This document shows positions 1 through 7,479 of a DNA stretch of 64,000 nucleotides, in pieces (the stretch's first letter is position 1; each line of letters begins with the position of its first letter). The DNA lies in contig NZ_JACJQJ010000002.1 in assembly GCF_014696615.1 (NCBI RefSeq), positions 219,624-283,623 on the forward strand, in the 5' to 3' direction. The stretch comes from Nostoc linckia FACHB-104 (GTDB lineage Bacteria > Cyanobacteriota > Cyanobacteriia > Cyanobacteriales > Nostocaceae). A model generated the notes under the pieces. It saw only the letters and a list, made by a program, of their open reading frames with translations, was not told the origin of the DNA and made no database searches. The translations under genes and the position numbers were made by a program.

Positions 1-507
1 TTATCAGGGCAACAATTATATGTAGTGTATGTGAGTCAGTTTAGCGATCGCAACAGTTGCATAGACCAACTCAAAACTTACGGACAAGCTAATCCTAACG
101 CTTATTGTGCATTTGCTAGTAAAAATGCCAATATATCGGCGGATAGATTTTATTTTAAACAAATTGCTGGCACATCTACACCCGACCCTACGCCATCCAC
201 CGCAGCAGTTACTAATACTACAACCACTGATTACTCCTGGCTTTCCCAAAGATATGTAACCGATGCAGATTTGCAAGGTAAAGACGGGTTGGAATTAGAT
301 ATTATGCGAAATTGGATATTTGCCGTTCATGGTCGGCGGTTTGACACTCCAGGTATACAGGATTATTTTAATCAGCAGTCGTGGTATGAACCAAGATATT
401 CACCTAAAGAATTTCCATCTAAATTACTTACAAAATTAGAACAGCAAAATGTAGATTATATTGCCAAATATCAAGACCGTTATGGTTTAAGACATTTTAA
501 AAAATAA
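1..507 (+). CDS. YARHG-domain protein, 5'-truncated by the window edge
   Basis: The frame is open from the first base (it reads L-S-G-Q-Q-L-Y-V-V-Y before the first possible GTG start at 25), so the true start probably lies outside the window. The C-terminal half, from about Y80, matches the YARHG domain pattern: a start like YSWLSQRYVT, then dL.G....eL, then RNWIFAVHGRRF, then yFnqQSWYEPR. The N-terminal part (YVVYVSQFSDRNSCIDQL) resembles the start of a SPOR-like domain, but this is weak. YARHG domains are small extracellular modules of unknown role. The hallmark Y-A-R-H-G is replaced here by F-A-V-H-G. The protein ends in a basic RHFKK tail. The function is unknown. Confidence 0.7.
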   Translation, partial: LSGQQLYVVYVSQFSDRNSCIDQLKTYGQANPNAYCAFASKNANISADRFYFKQIAGTSTPDPTPSTAAVTNTTTTDYSWLSQRYVTDADLQGKDGLELDIMRNWIFAVHGRRFDTPGIQDYFNQQSWYEPRYSPKEFPSKLLTKLEQQNVDYIAKYQDRYGLRHFKK

Positions 508-1044
508 ACTTTTTTTAACCTAATTAAGATATCAGTGGTTTTTGAGCAAGTTTTACCCATATAGTGTTTTTCAACTTTACATCCCATCCCTATTATTAAA
601 AGATTAGCTGCCTCCCAGAATCGAGAAATTTTAGTTAGGCTATCTATTAGATTCACTTTCGACGCTTTTGCCATAGCTTGGAGATATGGGACTCAGTTAT
701 GAGTTCTTGAATAAGCGTGCTTTTCCTTAACTAAGAAACGCATAACGCTGTTCGCTTAAACCAAATCCGCGTCTTTAGCTTGTTAAGAAATGCCAAAAGC
801 CAATTAAACAGGTATAAATAACCACTATTTATATCAGTGGTGGATTTGGTTTTTGCCTTGGGACTAATAGCTGTGGAGTTGGGCGGTGAATGATGTTTAT
901 GTTATTGAATTATTTCTGTGGATGGTTCGCTCGCTCAATTCAGTGTGCCAATTTGCACATCTACAGCAGTTGCAGCCAACCTGAGTCTATTGTGTAAGTC
1001 CGTCCGGAATTTCTTTGACCTAGCAAGAGAAGGAATCAATAGTA
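508..1044. other. Intergenic region with an 11-bp inverted repeat
   Basis: No gene recognised. AAACCAAATCC (758-768) and GGATTTGGTTT (842-852) are perfect inverted arms about 70 bases apart, which could be a small MITE-like element or a loop. The rest is A+T-rich, with no tRNA-like T-loop signature. A purine-rich AGCAAGAGAAGGAATC stretch lies just upstream of the next gene's ATG and supplies its ribosome-binding site. Confidence 0.4.
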
Positions 1045-2112
1045 ATGGCACACCTGTTTGAACCATTTAGTATTCGTGATGTGACATTTCGCAACCGCAT
1101 TGCCGTTTCACCTATGTGCCAATATTCTAGTACGAATGGTTTTGCTAATGAGTGGCACAAAATTCATCTAGCTTCTCGTGCTGTTGGCGGTTCGGGATTG
1201 GTGTTAACAGAAGCAGCAGCGGTGGAGGCGCGGGGACGTATTAGTCCACAAGATTTGGGAATCTGGTCAGATGAACACATCGAAAATTTAGCCCAAATTG
1301 TGGAATTAATTCATAACTTTGGTGCAGTGGCGGGAATTCAACTAGCTCACGCAGGGAGAAAAGCCAGCACCGCCAAACCCAGCAAAGGAGGAAAATTTTT
1401 AGATGAATCTCAGGAGGGGTGGCGACCTCTTGTTTCCAGCAGTGCGATCGCTTTTAGTAAAGATGCTCCTATCCCAGAAGCTTTGACTTTAGATGGTATT
1501 CAACAAGTTACTGAAGCTTTTATCCAAGCTGCTCAACGTTCCTTGCAAGCAGGGTTTAAAGTTATTGAAATTCATGCAGCTCATGGTTACTTGCTGCATG
1601 AATTTCTCTCACCACTAGTCAATACTCGTACAGATGATTACGGTGGTAGTTTTGAAAACCGGACTCGACTGCTGCGGGAAGTGGTTCAAGGAGTGCGAGA
1701 AGTCTGGCCGCAAAGCAATCCATTATTTGTGCGAATCTCCGTTACTGATTGGGTAGATAAAGGTTGGGATATAGAGCAAAGTATCGCTTTAAGTGACAAA
1801 TTGAAGTCTTTGGGTGTGGATCTCATTGACTGCTCATCTGGTGGCATTATCCCAGGAATTAATATTCCATTCAAACCAGGTTATCAGACTCAATTTGCTG
1901 AGCGCATCCGCAAAGAAGCCAAGATTGAAACAGGGGCCGTTGGCTTAATTACATCTCCTGAACAAGCTGAAAAAATTATTAATACAGGAGTAGCGGACAT
2001 AGTATTGTTAGGGCGAGAATTACTTCGTAATCCTTACTGGCCGCATCTTGCAGCCAAACAGCTAGGACACGAAAAACTTTGGCCTGTACAATACGATCGC
2101 GCTTGGTTGTAA
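1045..2112 (+). CDS. NADPH/NADH:flavin oxidoreductase, old yellow enzyme family (YqjM/NamA type)
   Basis: A cytosolic FMN-dependent ene-reductase that reduces the C=C bond of electron-poor alkenes such as enals, enones and nitro compounds using NAD(P)H. The 355-residue length fits the family. SPMCQYSS carries the Cys (C25) that defines the YqjM-like class. IHAAHGYLLHEFLSP holds the substrate-binding histidines H177 and H180, followed by NTRTDDYGGSFENRTR typical of the TIM-barrel FMN site. The ATG at 1045 is preceded by a purine-rich AGAGAAGGA stretch. It appears monocistronic, with an imperfect hairpin and T-rich tail after the stop. The physiological substrate cannot be told from sequence. 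Confidence 0.93.
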   Translation: MAHLFEPFSIRDVTFRNRIAVSPMCQYSSTNGFANEWHKIHLASRAVGGSGLVLTEAAAVEARGRISPQDLGIWSDEHIENLAQIVELIHNFGAVAGIQLAHAGRKASTAKPSKGGKFLDESQEGWRPLVSSSAIAFSKDAPIPEALTLDGIQQVTEAFIQAAQRSLQAGFKVIEIHAAHGYLLHEFLSPLVNTRTDDYGGSFENRTRLLREVVQGVREVWPQSNPLFVRISVTDWVDKGWDIEQSIALSDKLKSLGVDLIDCSSGGIIPGINIPFKPGYQTQFAERIRKEAKIETGAVGLITSPEQAEKIINTGVADIVLLGRELLRNPYWPHLAAKQLGHEKLWPVQYDRAWL

Positions 2113-2153
2113 TCAAGATTTAATACGCTTAAATCAGTATAAATTAAGCACAA

Positions 2154-2206
2154 ACCCCACCTCTAACTCTTTCTGTTAAACAGCAAGAAATTAGGGGTGG
2201 GTATTT
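2154..2206 (+). terminator. Probable terminator hairpin after the OYE gene
   Basis: Arms ACCCCACCTCTAA (2154-2166) and TTAGGGGTGGGT (2191-2202) pair with one bulge or mismatch and are followed by ATTTT. It lies 42 bases after the stop codon at 2112. The stem is imperfect and the T tract short, so efficiency is uncertain. Confidence 0.5.
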
Positions 2207-2441
2207 TCAAATTTCATAATTCTCAATACCTGTATTCATGTACTTCAGATATGTCATTCCCGAAACATGAATGTCATAAAATCTTCATACCTATAATACT
2301 TCTCTAGAGATATATTTAATAAATCGTTTCTGATAATATTTTTCTTGACTTGTGATTTTTCCAGCACAGCATAAAAGATTGGAGGGTAAAAAGCTGGAAC
2401 AGTTATCTACAATACAGGGCTAGAATCACTCATTTACTTTC

Positions 2442-2585
2442 AGGACTTACGCAACTGGTACACCAATCTTTTGGTTTAAGAGTCAACAGTCAAGGGTCAA
2501 GGGTCAAAAATTCAGGTTTTTTGGACTTTTGACTCTTGACTCTGGACAGCCTCAACGAAAAAAATGTGACACTTGCGTAAGTCCT
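2442..2585. mobile_element. MITE-like inverted-repeat element, copy 1 (ends AGGACTTACGC)
   Basis: A 144-bp element. The left end AGGACTTACGCAACTGGTAC and right end GTGACACTTGCGTAAGTCCT form terminal inverted repeats. It is flanked by near-identical 7-mers, TACTTTC on the left and AACTTTC on the right, which look like a target duplication. The interior has no coding capacity and carries GACTCTTGACTC-type low-complexity sequence. It lies between the OYE gene and the small secreted protein gene and ends 33 bases before the latter's start. A second copy is at 41829 and a third begins at 63901. Confidence 0.7.
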
Positions 2586-2618
2586 AACTTTCATTTATAA
2601 GGAAAGGTTATTGATGAT

Positions 2619-2987
2619 ATGAATAAAAAATTTCTGCTCACTTTGCTTTCCAGCCCAACAGTACTTTCTATACTGATTCAGCCTGCTCATGCAGCGTTGC
2701 GGGTTACCCAAGTTATTTATACTCCTGATGGTCGTGCCTGTGTACATTCTCCTCATGGCAGCTATCCAACACCACTAGTTTGTATTCGCAGAACTAATAA
2801 TAATAACAGTATTGCTACTAAATCTACACAAGTTGTAGCCTCCAATCAATCAACAACTGGCGATGCTGCCAATCTAGAATTTAGTGAAGAAGAAAGTAAT
2901 GCAGCTATAAGTTTATTTGGTTGCGATTGCCCCGCTTGTGTCAGTGCTTTACGCAGTTTAAGAGGATTACCAGGCTTGCCAATGTAG
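2619..2987 (+). CDS. Small secreted protein with C-terminal CxCxxC motif
   Basis: A 122-residue protein with a clear signal peptide: MNKK, a hydrophobic stretch to about residue 20, and a likely cleavage after AHA at residue 25. The mature part contains single cysteines C41 and C55, an Asn/Thr/Ser-rich middle, and a C-terminal FGCDCPACVSALRSLRG in which C102, C104 and C107 form a CxCxxC cluster. That could be a metal- or redox-active site, but I do not recognise a named family. AAGGAAAGG upstream of the ATG is a good ribosome-binding site. A MITE-like element lies immediately upstream and may separate the gene from its promoter. Confidence 0.7.
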   Translation: MNKKFLLTLLSSPTVLSILIQPAHAALRVTQVIYTPDGRACVHSPHGSYPTPLVCIRRTNNNNSIATKSTQVVASNQSTTGDAANLEFSEEESNAAISLFGCDCPACVSALRSLRGLPGLPM

Positions 2988-3555
2988 AGTGGTATTAAGA
3001 ATAGTTTTTCAAGGAAATACTTACACAGAATTTGGCATTGTTGAATATGCTCGGCAAGCGAATTTCGGCAGGGTCGGCAACAATCATATTTTTCAGATGC
3101 TTGCTAAAAAGAGTTGATATAAAAAATTAACAACGCCAAAAATTTAACTGTTAAATACAGTATTTCAAAAATATTGAAAAATTACAGCAAATTTAAAGCA
3201 GCGAAGTACAGATAATCGTAGGGCAGAATATTTTAAGCCCCTACTTATTTTTGTCTATCATTGTTTCTCCTCCTGCATCCTCTGCTCACCAAAGCGATTG
3301 GCCATTTTTTTATTTGGCAGCCCTTTATTGGCCCGTTGACCAATTTTTTAATTACTTCTCCTACTTAAAGGTGATGAACTTTCGTTTTACCTTCCTTAAG
3401 ATTGCTTGAGTCCGCTTTCACGCTTTCTAGCAATACGGTTTGATATTTCCCTCTTTCCCAAATTCAGGGAAAAGAAAAATCCTGATCTGAAAGCAACCAG
3501 AACACTTGATCAGCGCAGGGAAAATGCTAAAAATCCCTTTTTGGAGGTAACAAAG
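2988..3555. other. Intergenic region upstream of the aldo/keto reductase
   Basis: A+T-rich, with no RNA gene or repeat family recognised. The reading frame of the downstream reductase is open back to about 3406. That extension has a composition unlike the enzyme and lacks a ribosome-binding site, so I treat it as non-coding leader. Confidence 0.4.
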
Positions 3556-4536
3556 ATGAGATCACTAGTGAAACGAGAAACGCAAATGAAATACCGTCAA
3601 CTCGGTAACAGCGATCTGCGCGTTTCGGAAATTAGCCTTGGTTCATGGCTCACTTATGGGGGTGCAGTTGAGCAGCAAAACGCCGAGGCTTGTATTCACA
3701 AAGCTTTTGAAGTGGGAATTAACTTTTTAGATACTGCCAATGTCTACGCCACTGGTGGGGCTGAATCCTTTTTAGGGCAAGTATTACAAGGAATTGACCG
3801 TTCCTCATATATCTTAGCTACTAAAGTATTTTTCCCTATGTCACCCGAGGACAGAGGACTATCAGCAGCCCAAATCCATAAACAAATCAATGCTTCGCTG
3901 CAACGCCTACGTACAGATTACGTTGACCTTTACCAATGTCATCGTTACGATGTCAACACACCCCTAGAAGAGACAATGACGGCACTAACTGAGGTAGTAC
4001 GTCAAGGAAAGGCGCGTTACATCGGCTTTAGCGAGTGGAGTCCCGAGCAAATTCAAGCAGCATTAAATATTTCTGGTGTTGAGCGCTTTGTTTCCAGTCA
4101 ACCCCAATATTCTATGCTGTGGCGCAAACCAGAAGCTCAGGTATTTCCATTGTGTGCAGATAATGGTATCAGCCAGATTGTGTGGTCACCACTAGCTCAG
4201 GGTATACTTACTGGCAAATACCGCCCAGGAGAAGCGCCACCATCAGATTCTCGTGCAGGTAACGAGAAGATGAATATGTTTTTTAGCAAAGATTTATTTA
4301 GCGATCGCACCCTTTCCGCAGTACAACAACTCAAACCCATCGCCCAAGACTTAGGCTTGAGTATGCCACAGTTAGCTTTAGCTTGGGTACTGCGCGATCA
4401 ACGCGTAGCTTCAGCAATTATCGGTGCTAGTCGTCCCGATCAAGTCGTTGATAATGCTGCTGCATCCGGTGTAGAACTAGATGCTGATGTACAAGCAGCG
4501 ATTGATCAAGCACTTGCATCTGCGATTCAGAGGTAA
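3556..4536 (+). CDS. Aldo/keto reductase (potassium-channel beta-subunit-like AKR)
   Basis: An NADPH-dependent oxidoreductase with a TIM-barrel fold, 326 residues. The catalytic tetrad is visible: D59 and Y64 in FLDTANVY, K90 in ATKVF, and H129 in LYQCHRYD. The C-terminal GASRPDQVVDN and the overall pattern (LRVSEISLGSW, ARYIGFSEW, VWSPLAQGILTGKYRPG) match the AKR group related to Kv-channel beta subunits and YghZ. The start at 3556 is chosen because GGAGGT (3543-3548) sits seven bases before it; ATG 3586 (MKYRQLGN) is also possible. The substrate is unknown. Confidence 0.92.
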   Translation: MRSLVKRETQMKYRQLGNSDLRVSEISLGSWLTYGGAVEQQNAEACIHKAFEVGINFLDTANVYATGGAESFLGQVLQGIDRSSYILATKVFFPMSPEDRGLSAAQIHKQINASLQRLRTDYVDLYQCHRYDVNTPLEETMTALTEVVRQGKARYIGFSEWSPEQIQAALNISGVERFVSSQPQYSMLWRKPEAQVFPLCADNGISQIVWSPLAQGILTGKYRPGEAPPSDSRAGNEKMNMFFSKDLFSDRTLSAVQQLKPIAQDLGLSMPQLALAWVLRDQRVASAIIGASRPDQVVDNAAASGVELDADVQAAIDQALASAIQR

Positions 4537-4539
4537 GGT

Positions 4540-4647
4540 GGGCATGGGGCATGGGGCATTGGATAATGGGTAATTGGTAATTGGAATTTGTTATTTTTTC
4601 TGTCTCCCTCATCCCCAATCCCCAATCCCCAATCCCCAATCCCCATT
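4540..4647. repeat. Cluster of short tandemly repeated repeats (GGGCAT, GGTAATT, CCCCAAT units)
   Basis: The region begins with GGGCATGGGGCATTGG and TAATGGGTAATTGGTAATTGG. It ends with four to five CCCCAATC heptamers (about 4618-4645) that run to within a few bases of the next start codon. Such heptanucleotide-type STRRs are well known in heterocystous cyanobacteria. Here they occupy the position where a ribosome-binding site would be. Confidence 0.8.
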
Positions 4648-4648
4648 C

Positions 4649-5770
4649 ATGTTTAATTCCTCTAATTCATCCCCTGACGCTTCTTATACTCGCCCGCAGC
4701 GACGGGGAAAGCATAAAATATTCATTGGTATGGCTCCTGGTGTAGGCAAAACTTACAAAATGTTAGAAGAAGCACATCAGCTGAAGCAGGATGGTATTGA
4801 TGTGGTAATTGGCATTTTGGAAACACACGGACGCAAAGATACTGCTCAGAAAGCTGCTGGATTAGAGGTAATTCCTCGCAAAACCAGTATCCGCCAGAAT
4901 ATTACCTTAGAGGAAATGGATACAGAGGCTATTTTAGTGCGATCGCCTCAACTGGTTCTAGTGGATGAACTGGCTCACACTAATATCCCAGGTTCCCCAA
5001 GAGAAAAGCGCTACCAAGATGTAGAAGTAATTTTAAACGCTGGAATTGATGTTTACTCTACTGTCAATATTCAACATTTAGAAAGTTTGAATGATGTTGT
5101 TGCCAGAATCACTAGTGTAGTGGTGCGCGAACGGATTCCCGATCGCCTGCTTGAGGAAGCTGACGCTGTTGTGGTGATTGATGTTACGCCGGAAACTCTA
5201 GAAGAGCGCTTGCGAGAAGGTAAGATTTATGGAGCTAATAAAATCGAGCAATCTTTAGAAAACTTCTTTCAGCGTCGCAATTTGATTGCTTTACGGGAAC
5301 TAGCTTTACGAGAAGTCGCAGACACAGTTGAAGAAGAAGCTAACACCTCTATCGTAGTTGGACAAACTTGTAATGTTCACGAACGAGTTTTAGTTTGTAT
5401 TTCTACTTATCCAAATTCAGTGCAATTGCTGCGCCGAGGGGCGCGCATTGCCAATTATATGAATGCGCGGCTGTATGTTGTATTTGTCGCTGATCCTGAA
5501 CGTTTTCTTACTAAAGAAGAAAGCTTACACATCGATACTTGTGAGCAACTGTGCCGCGAATTTGGCGGAGAATTTTTGCACGTTAAAAGTCAAAGCGTTG
5601 CCCAAACAATTGCTCAAGTTGCAGCAGATTATCACATCACGCAAATAGTCATTGGTGAAAGCCAACAACCCAGATGGAGAAGATTCTTTAAAAGACCTTT
5701 TACTCAACGCTTAATGGAATTAATTCGGCAACAAAATATTGATTTACATATCATTGCTACTAAAAATTAA
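4649..5770 (+). CDS. kdpD: Short KdpD: N-terminal KdpD plus universal-stress domain, no kinase
   Basis: KdpD is normally a roughly 900-residue potassium/turgor sensor kinase. This 373-residue protein holds only the N-terminal KdpD domain (KIFIGMAPGVGKTYKMLEEAH with a Walker A at about 29-36, then LVDELAHTNIPGSPREKRYQDVEVIL) and a universal-stress-like domain from about residue 235 to the end. The transmembrane, GAF and histidine kinase parts are absent, and the frame ends cleanly at TAA. Truncated KdpD proteins are known in Anabaena-type cyanobacteria, where they accompany kdp genes. No kdpABC or kdpE is present here, so this copy is an orphan. The start at 4649 (MFNSSNSS) is preferred because the upstream frame is repeat-derived. 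Confidence 0.88.
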   Translation: MFNSSNSSPDASYTRPQRRGKHKIFIGMAPGVGKTYKMLEEAHQLKQDGIDVVIGILETHGRKDTAQKAAGLEVIPRKTSIRQNITLEEMDTEAILVRSPQLVLVDELAHTNIPGSPREKRYQDVEVILNAGIDVYSTVNIQHLESLNDVVARITSVVVRERIPDRLLEEADAVVVIDVTPETLEERLREGKIYGANKIEQSLENFFQRRNLIALRELALREVADTVEEEANTSIVVGQTCNVHERVLVCISTYPNSVQLLRRGARIANYMNARLYVVFVADPERFLTKEESLHIDTCEQLCREFGGEFLHVKSQSVAQTIAQVAADYHITQIVIGESQQPRWRRFFKRPFTQRLMELIRQQNIDLHIIATKN

Positions 5771-5904
5771 TTAGCTATTTATATTGATAAAAATAATCTG
5801 CTGCAATACCTATTTATAAATGCAATCTCTCTACAGAAGATTGATATCAAGCCTGGCTAATTACTTACGATATGCTTGCTCTTGTAGGTCATTGGTAATT
5901 GGTA

Positions 5905-6003
5905 ATACCAATTTAAAAAAAGAATGCGACAGATCAGTTGGGGTGTTGGGTTTCGTTCCTCAACCCAACCTACATTTGTAGCGATCATTCTTCAAATTGG
6001 TAT
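5905..6003. mobile_element. MITE-like inverted repeat (ATACCAATTT ends)
   Basis: The left end ATACCAATTT followed by AAAAAAAGAATG (from 5905) and the right end CATTCTTCAAATTGGTAT (to 6003) are imperfect inverted repeats. The interior holds a GGTTG...CAACC inner hairpin (GTTGGGTTTC...CCTCAACCCAAC). It is about 99 bp with no coding capacity. It resembles the small palindromic elements dispersed in Nostoc-type genomes; family membership is inferred. Confidence 0.5.
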
Positions 6004-6111
6004 AACCTGTATTTTTCTTTCCTATTACCCATTACCAACCCTCACAGATATGATAACCTTTCAACCTGACATGATATGAAAGCCTGTTTCAGCTTGAATT
6101 TCACACAATGG

Positions 6112-6130
6112 CGTACAAATGTACTATAAT
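6112..6130 (+). promoter_or_regulatory. Putative LexA box overlapping a TATAAT -10 element
   Basis: GTACAAATGTAC (6113-6124) with its flanks reads AGTACATTTGTACG on the minus strand, a full match to the Anabaena LexA consensus RGTACNNNDGTWCB. The box is followed directly by TATAAT (6125-6130), so a bound repressor would block the promoter. The downstream gene starts at 6210, and no good -35 is seen. A second site with the same box and -10 layout is at 17165-17183. Confidence 0.55.
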
Positions 6131-6209
6131 GATAGTATAGCGCCCACAAAGCCTGTTTAAGTGCAAAATGGCTCTGTAGCAGTTTTCTGGAAGATGGATT
6201 AAAAATTCT

Positions 6210-6473
6210 ATGATGAAGCACTACATTCTCAACCTCAATCCCACTGCTAAACATGAATGGGATCGGTGTATTTTGCGCGATCCACTCACTGCAAAACGCC
6301 CAGATATTGCCAAAATGATTGCTGAAGCGGTTGGTGCTGATACAGGCAGTTATTTAGTGAGTGTTAACATCGAAGTAACTGTTTTGGAACAAGCAGCTGT
6401 ACCACAAGCTGAACAACTATCGCTCTCATTCTCAGAGATGAATAATCAATCGCAATTACGAGAAGTAGCGTAA
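6210..6473 (+). CDS. Small unknown protein with possible sliding-clamp-binding peptide
   Basis: An 87-residue protein, acidic and basic residues mixed, with no signal peptide or membrane segment. I do not recognise the family. Residues 69-74, QLSLSF, resemble the hexapeptide form of the beta sliding-clamp-binding motif (compare QLSLPL in Hda), placed near the C-terminus in a Gln/Ser-rich tail as such motifs often are. Codon use looks normal. The LexA-type box 85 bases upstream makes a role in DNA replication or repair plausible, but this is an inference. A second ATG lies at 6213. The next gene, 6647, is on the same strand 173 bases downstream. Confidence 0.65.
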   Translation: MMKHYILNLNPTAKHEWDRCILRDPLTAKRPDIAKMIAEAVGADTGSYLVSVNIEVTVLEQAAVPQAEQLSLSFSEMNNQSQLREVA

Positions 6474-6646
6474 TTGCTGCGAAAGGCAAAGTGCTGATTT
6501 TTACCCCTCATTTCTAATTATATATCAAGCACAGATTCTCGGTGAAAGTTAGAGTTTACTCCTACATATTTTCACCAATTCATTAGTCAAGCTATAGCAA
6601 TATAGCTAAATTTTCGGTCAATATTTTTGGCAAGGAAGATTACTTG

Positions 6647-7018
6647 ATGATGCAACTGAGTTATTATCCAGATGCAATAGTACAAGCTGCCCAAAGAGTA
6701 AATGAAATAGACTCTCAGTTAATGGCAGTTCAACAGCAAATTAACCGCTTTGAAGGCAATGCTGATCGTAGCGCCTCCTTTGATATGGATCTGAAAAACG
6801 ATGCTCAACGCAAAGCACGCCGTTTTGAAGTGCTGCTGGTAAATCAAGAATACCAAAAGGCAATCGATACCCAAATTAGATTAACTGCTGACAAAGCAAA
6901 TGCGATCGCTCATTTGGAATACTTGCGTAACCAGTTTAGTGTCGCTAAGTTGGAAGCGAGATTAGCTATTGCTCAACAATTAACTGATTTTGAATCTCGC
7001 GAATTAGTTGGATTGTAA
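6647..7018 (+). CDS. Small coiled-coil-like protein of unknown function
   Basis: About 123 residues, almost entirely predicted helix by eye. It has a heptad-like stretch (IVQAAQRVNEIDSQLMAVQQQINRF), a basic centre (LKNDAQRKARRFEVLL), and another long helix to the end (YLRNQFSVAKLEARLAIAQQL). No cysteines, signal peptide or enzyme motif are visible, and I do not recognise the family. ATG 6647 has AAGGAAG eight bases upstream. It may be co-transcribed with the gene at 6210, but the 173-base gap leaves that open. A perfect hairpin repeat follows the stop. Confidence 0.65.
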   Translation: MMQLSYYPDAIVQAAQRVNEIDSQLMAVQQQINRFEGNADRSASFDMDLKNDAQRKARRFEVLLVNQEYQKAIDTQIRLTADKANAIAHLEYLRNQFSVAKLEARLAIAQQLTDFESRELVGL

Positions 7019-7040
7019 TTAATTCGGCTAAATCCATCTC

Positions 7041-7111
7041 AATACTTGTCGGTTAAAGGCAAAAGGGTAAGGGGAAAAGGGGCCAGAAAAAACCTTTTCC
7101 CCTTACCCTTT
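7041..7111. repeat. 3'-end hairpin repeat family, copy 1
   Basis: Starts with the tag AATACTTGTCGGTTAA and contains a perfect 19-bp inverted repeat, AAAGGGTAAGGGGAAAAGG (7062-7080) against 7093-7111, with a 12-base loop. It lies 22 bases after the stop codon of the coiled-coil gene and could act as a terminator or mRNA 3'-end stabiliser. Related copies are at 17256, 41721, 50681, 52912 and 59548. Confidence 0.75.
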
Positions 7112-7112
7112 C

Positions 7113-7151
7113 TCCTGCGGGGAAGCAAGCTACACATAGCGTCCCGCAGGG
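7113..7151. repeat. Palindromic dispersed repeat (TCCTGCGGG...CCCGCAGG)
   Basis: TCCTGCGGG (7113-7121) and CCCGCAGGG (7143-7151) pair across a 21-base loop. It lies directly after the hairpin repeat, within the 461-base gap before the exporter operon. The remainder of that gap (to 7479) shows no gene. A GCGATCGC-containing, A+T-rich stretch leads into the next start codon. Confidence 0.5.
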
Positions 7152-7479
7152 ATGGAATATTTTTTTAGTTGGAAGTCCCTAATGCACCTCTGGTAAATAT
7201 TCTAGAGTAGTTGACAATGTGCCTAGAGCGATCGCATTATCCAATAGTCTAAAAATGCGGGGAACGAGCAACGCTCTTCTTTAAGCTAAGATTAGCTGTT
7301 TTCTCTGTTGGAGAAAATTTATCAGATGTCAAATGATGAATAATTTGGGTGGTTCAGTTGGTAATATGTCAAACTATCATCGGCACTTATATTAGCCGGA
7401 TCTGATAAAAACTTGCTATAACCTGTGTGCAGACAGAATGGTCATTTCTCGTTGAATCTCATTGTGAACCCTAAAATAT

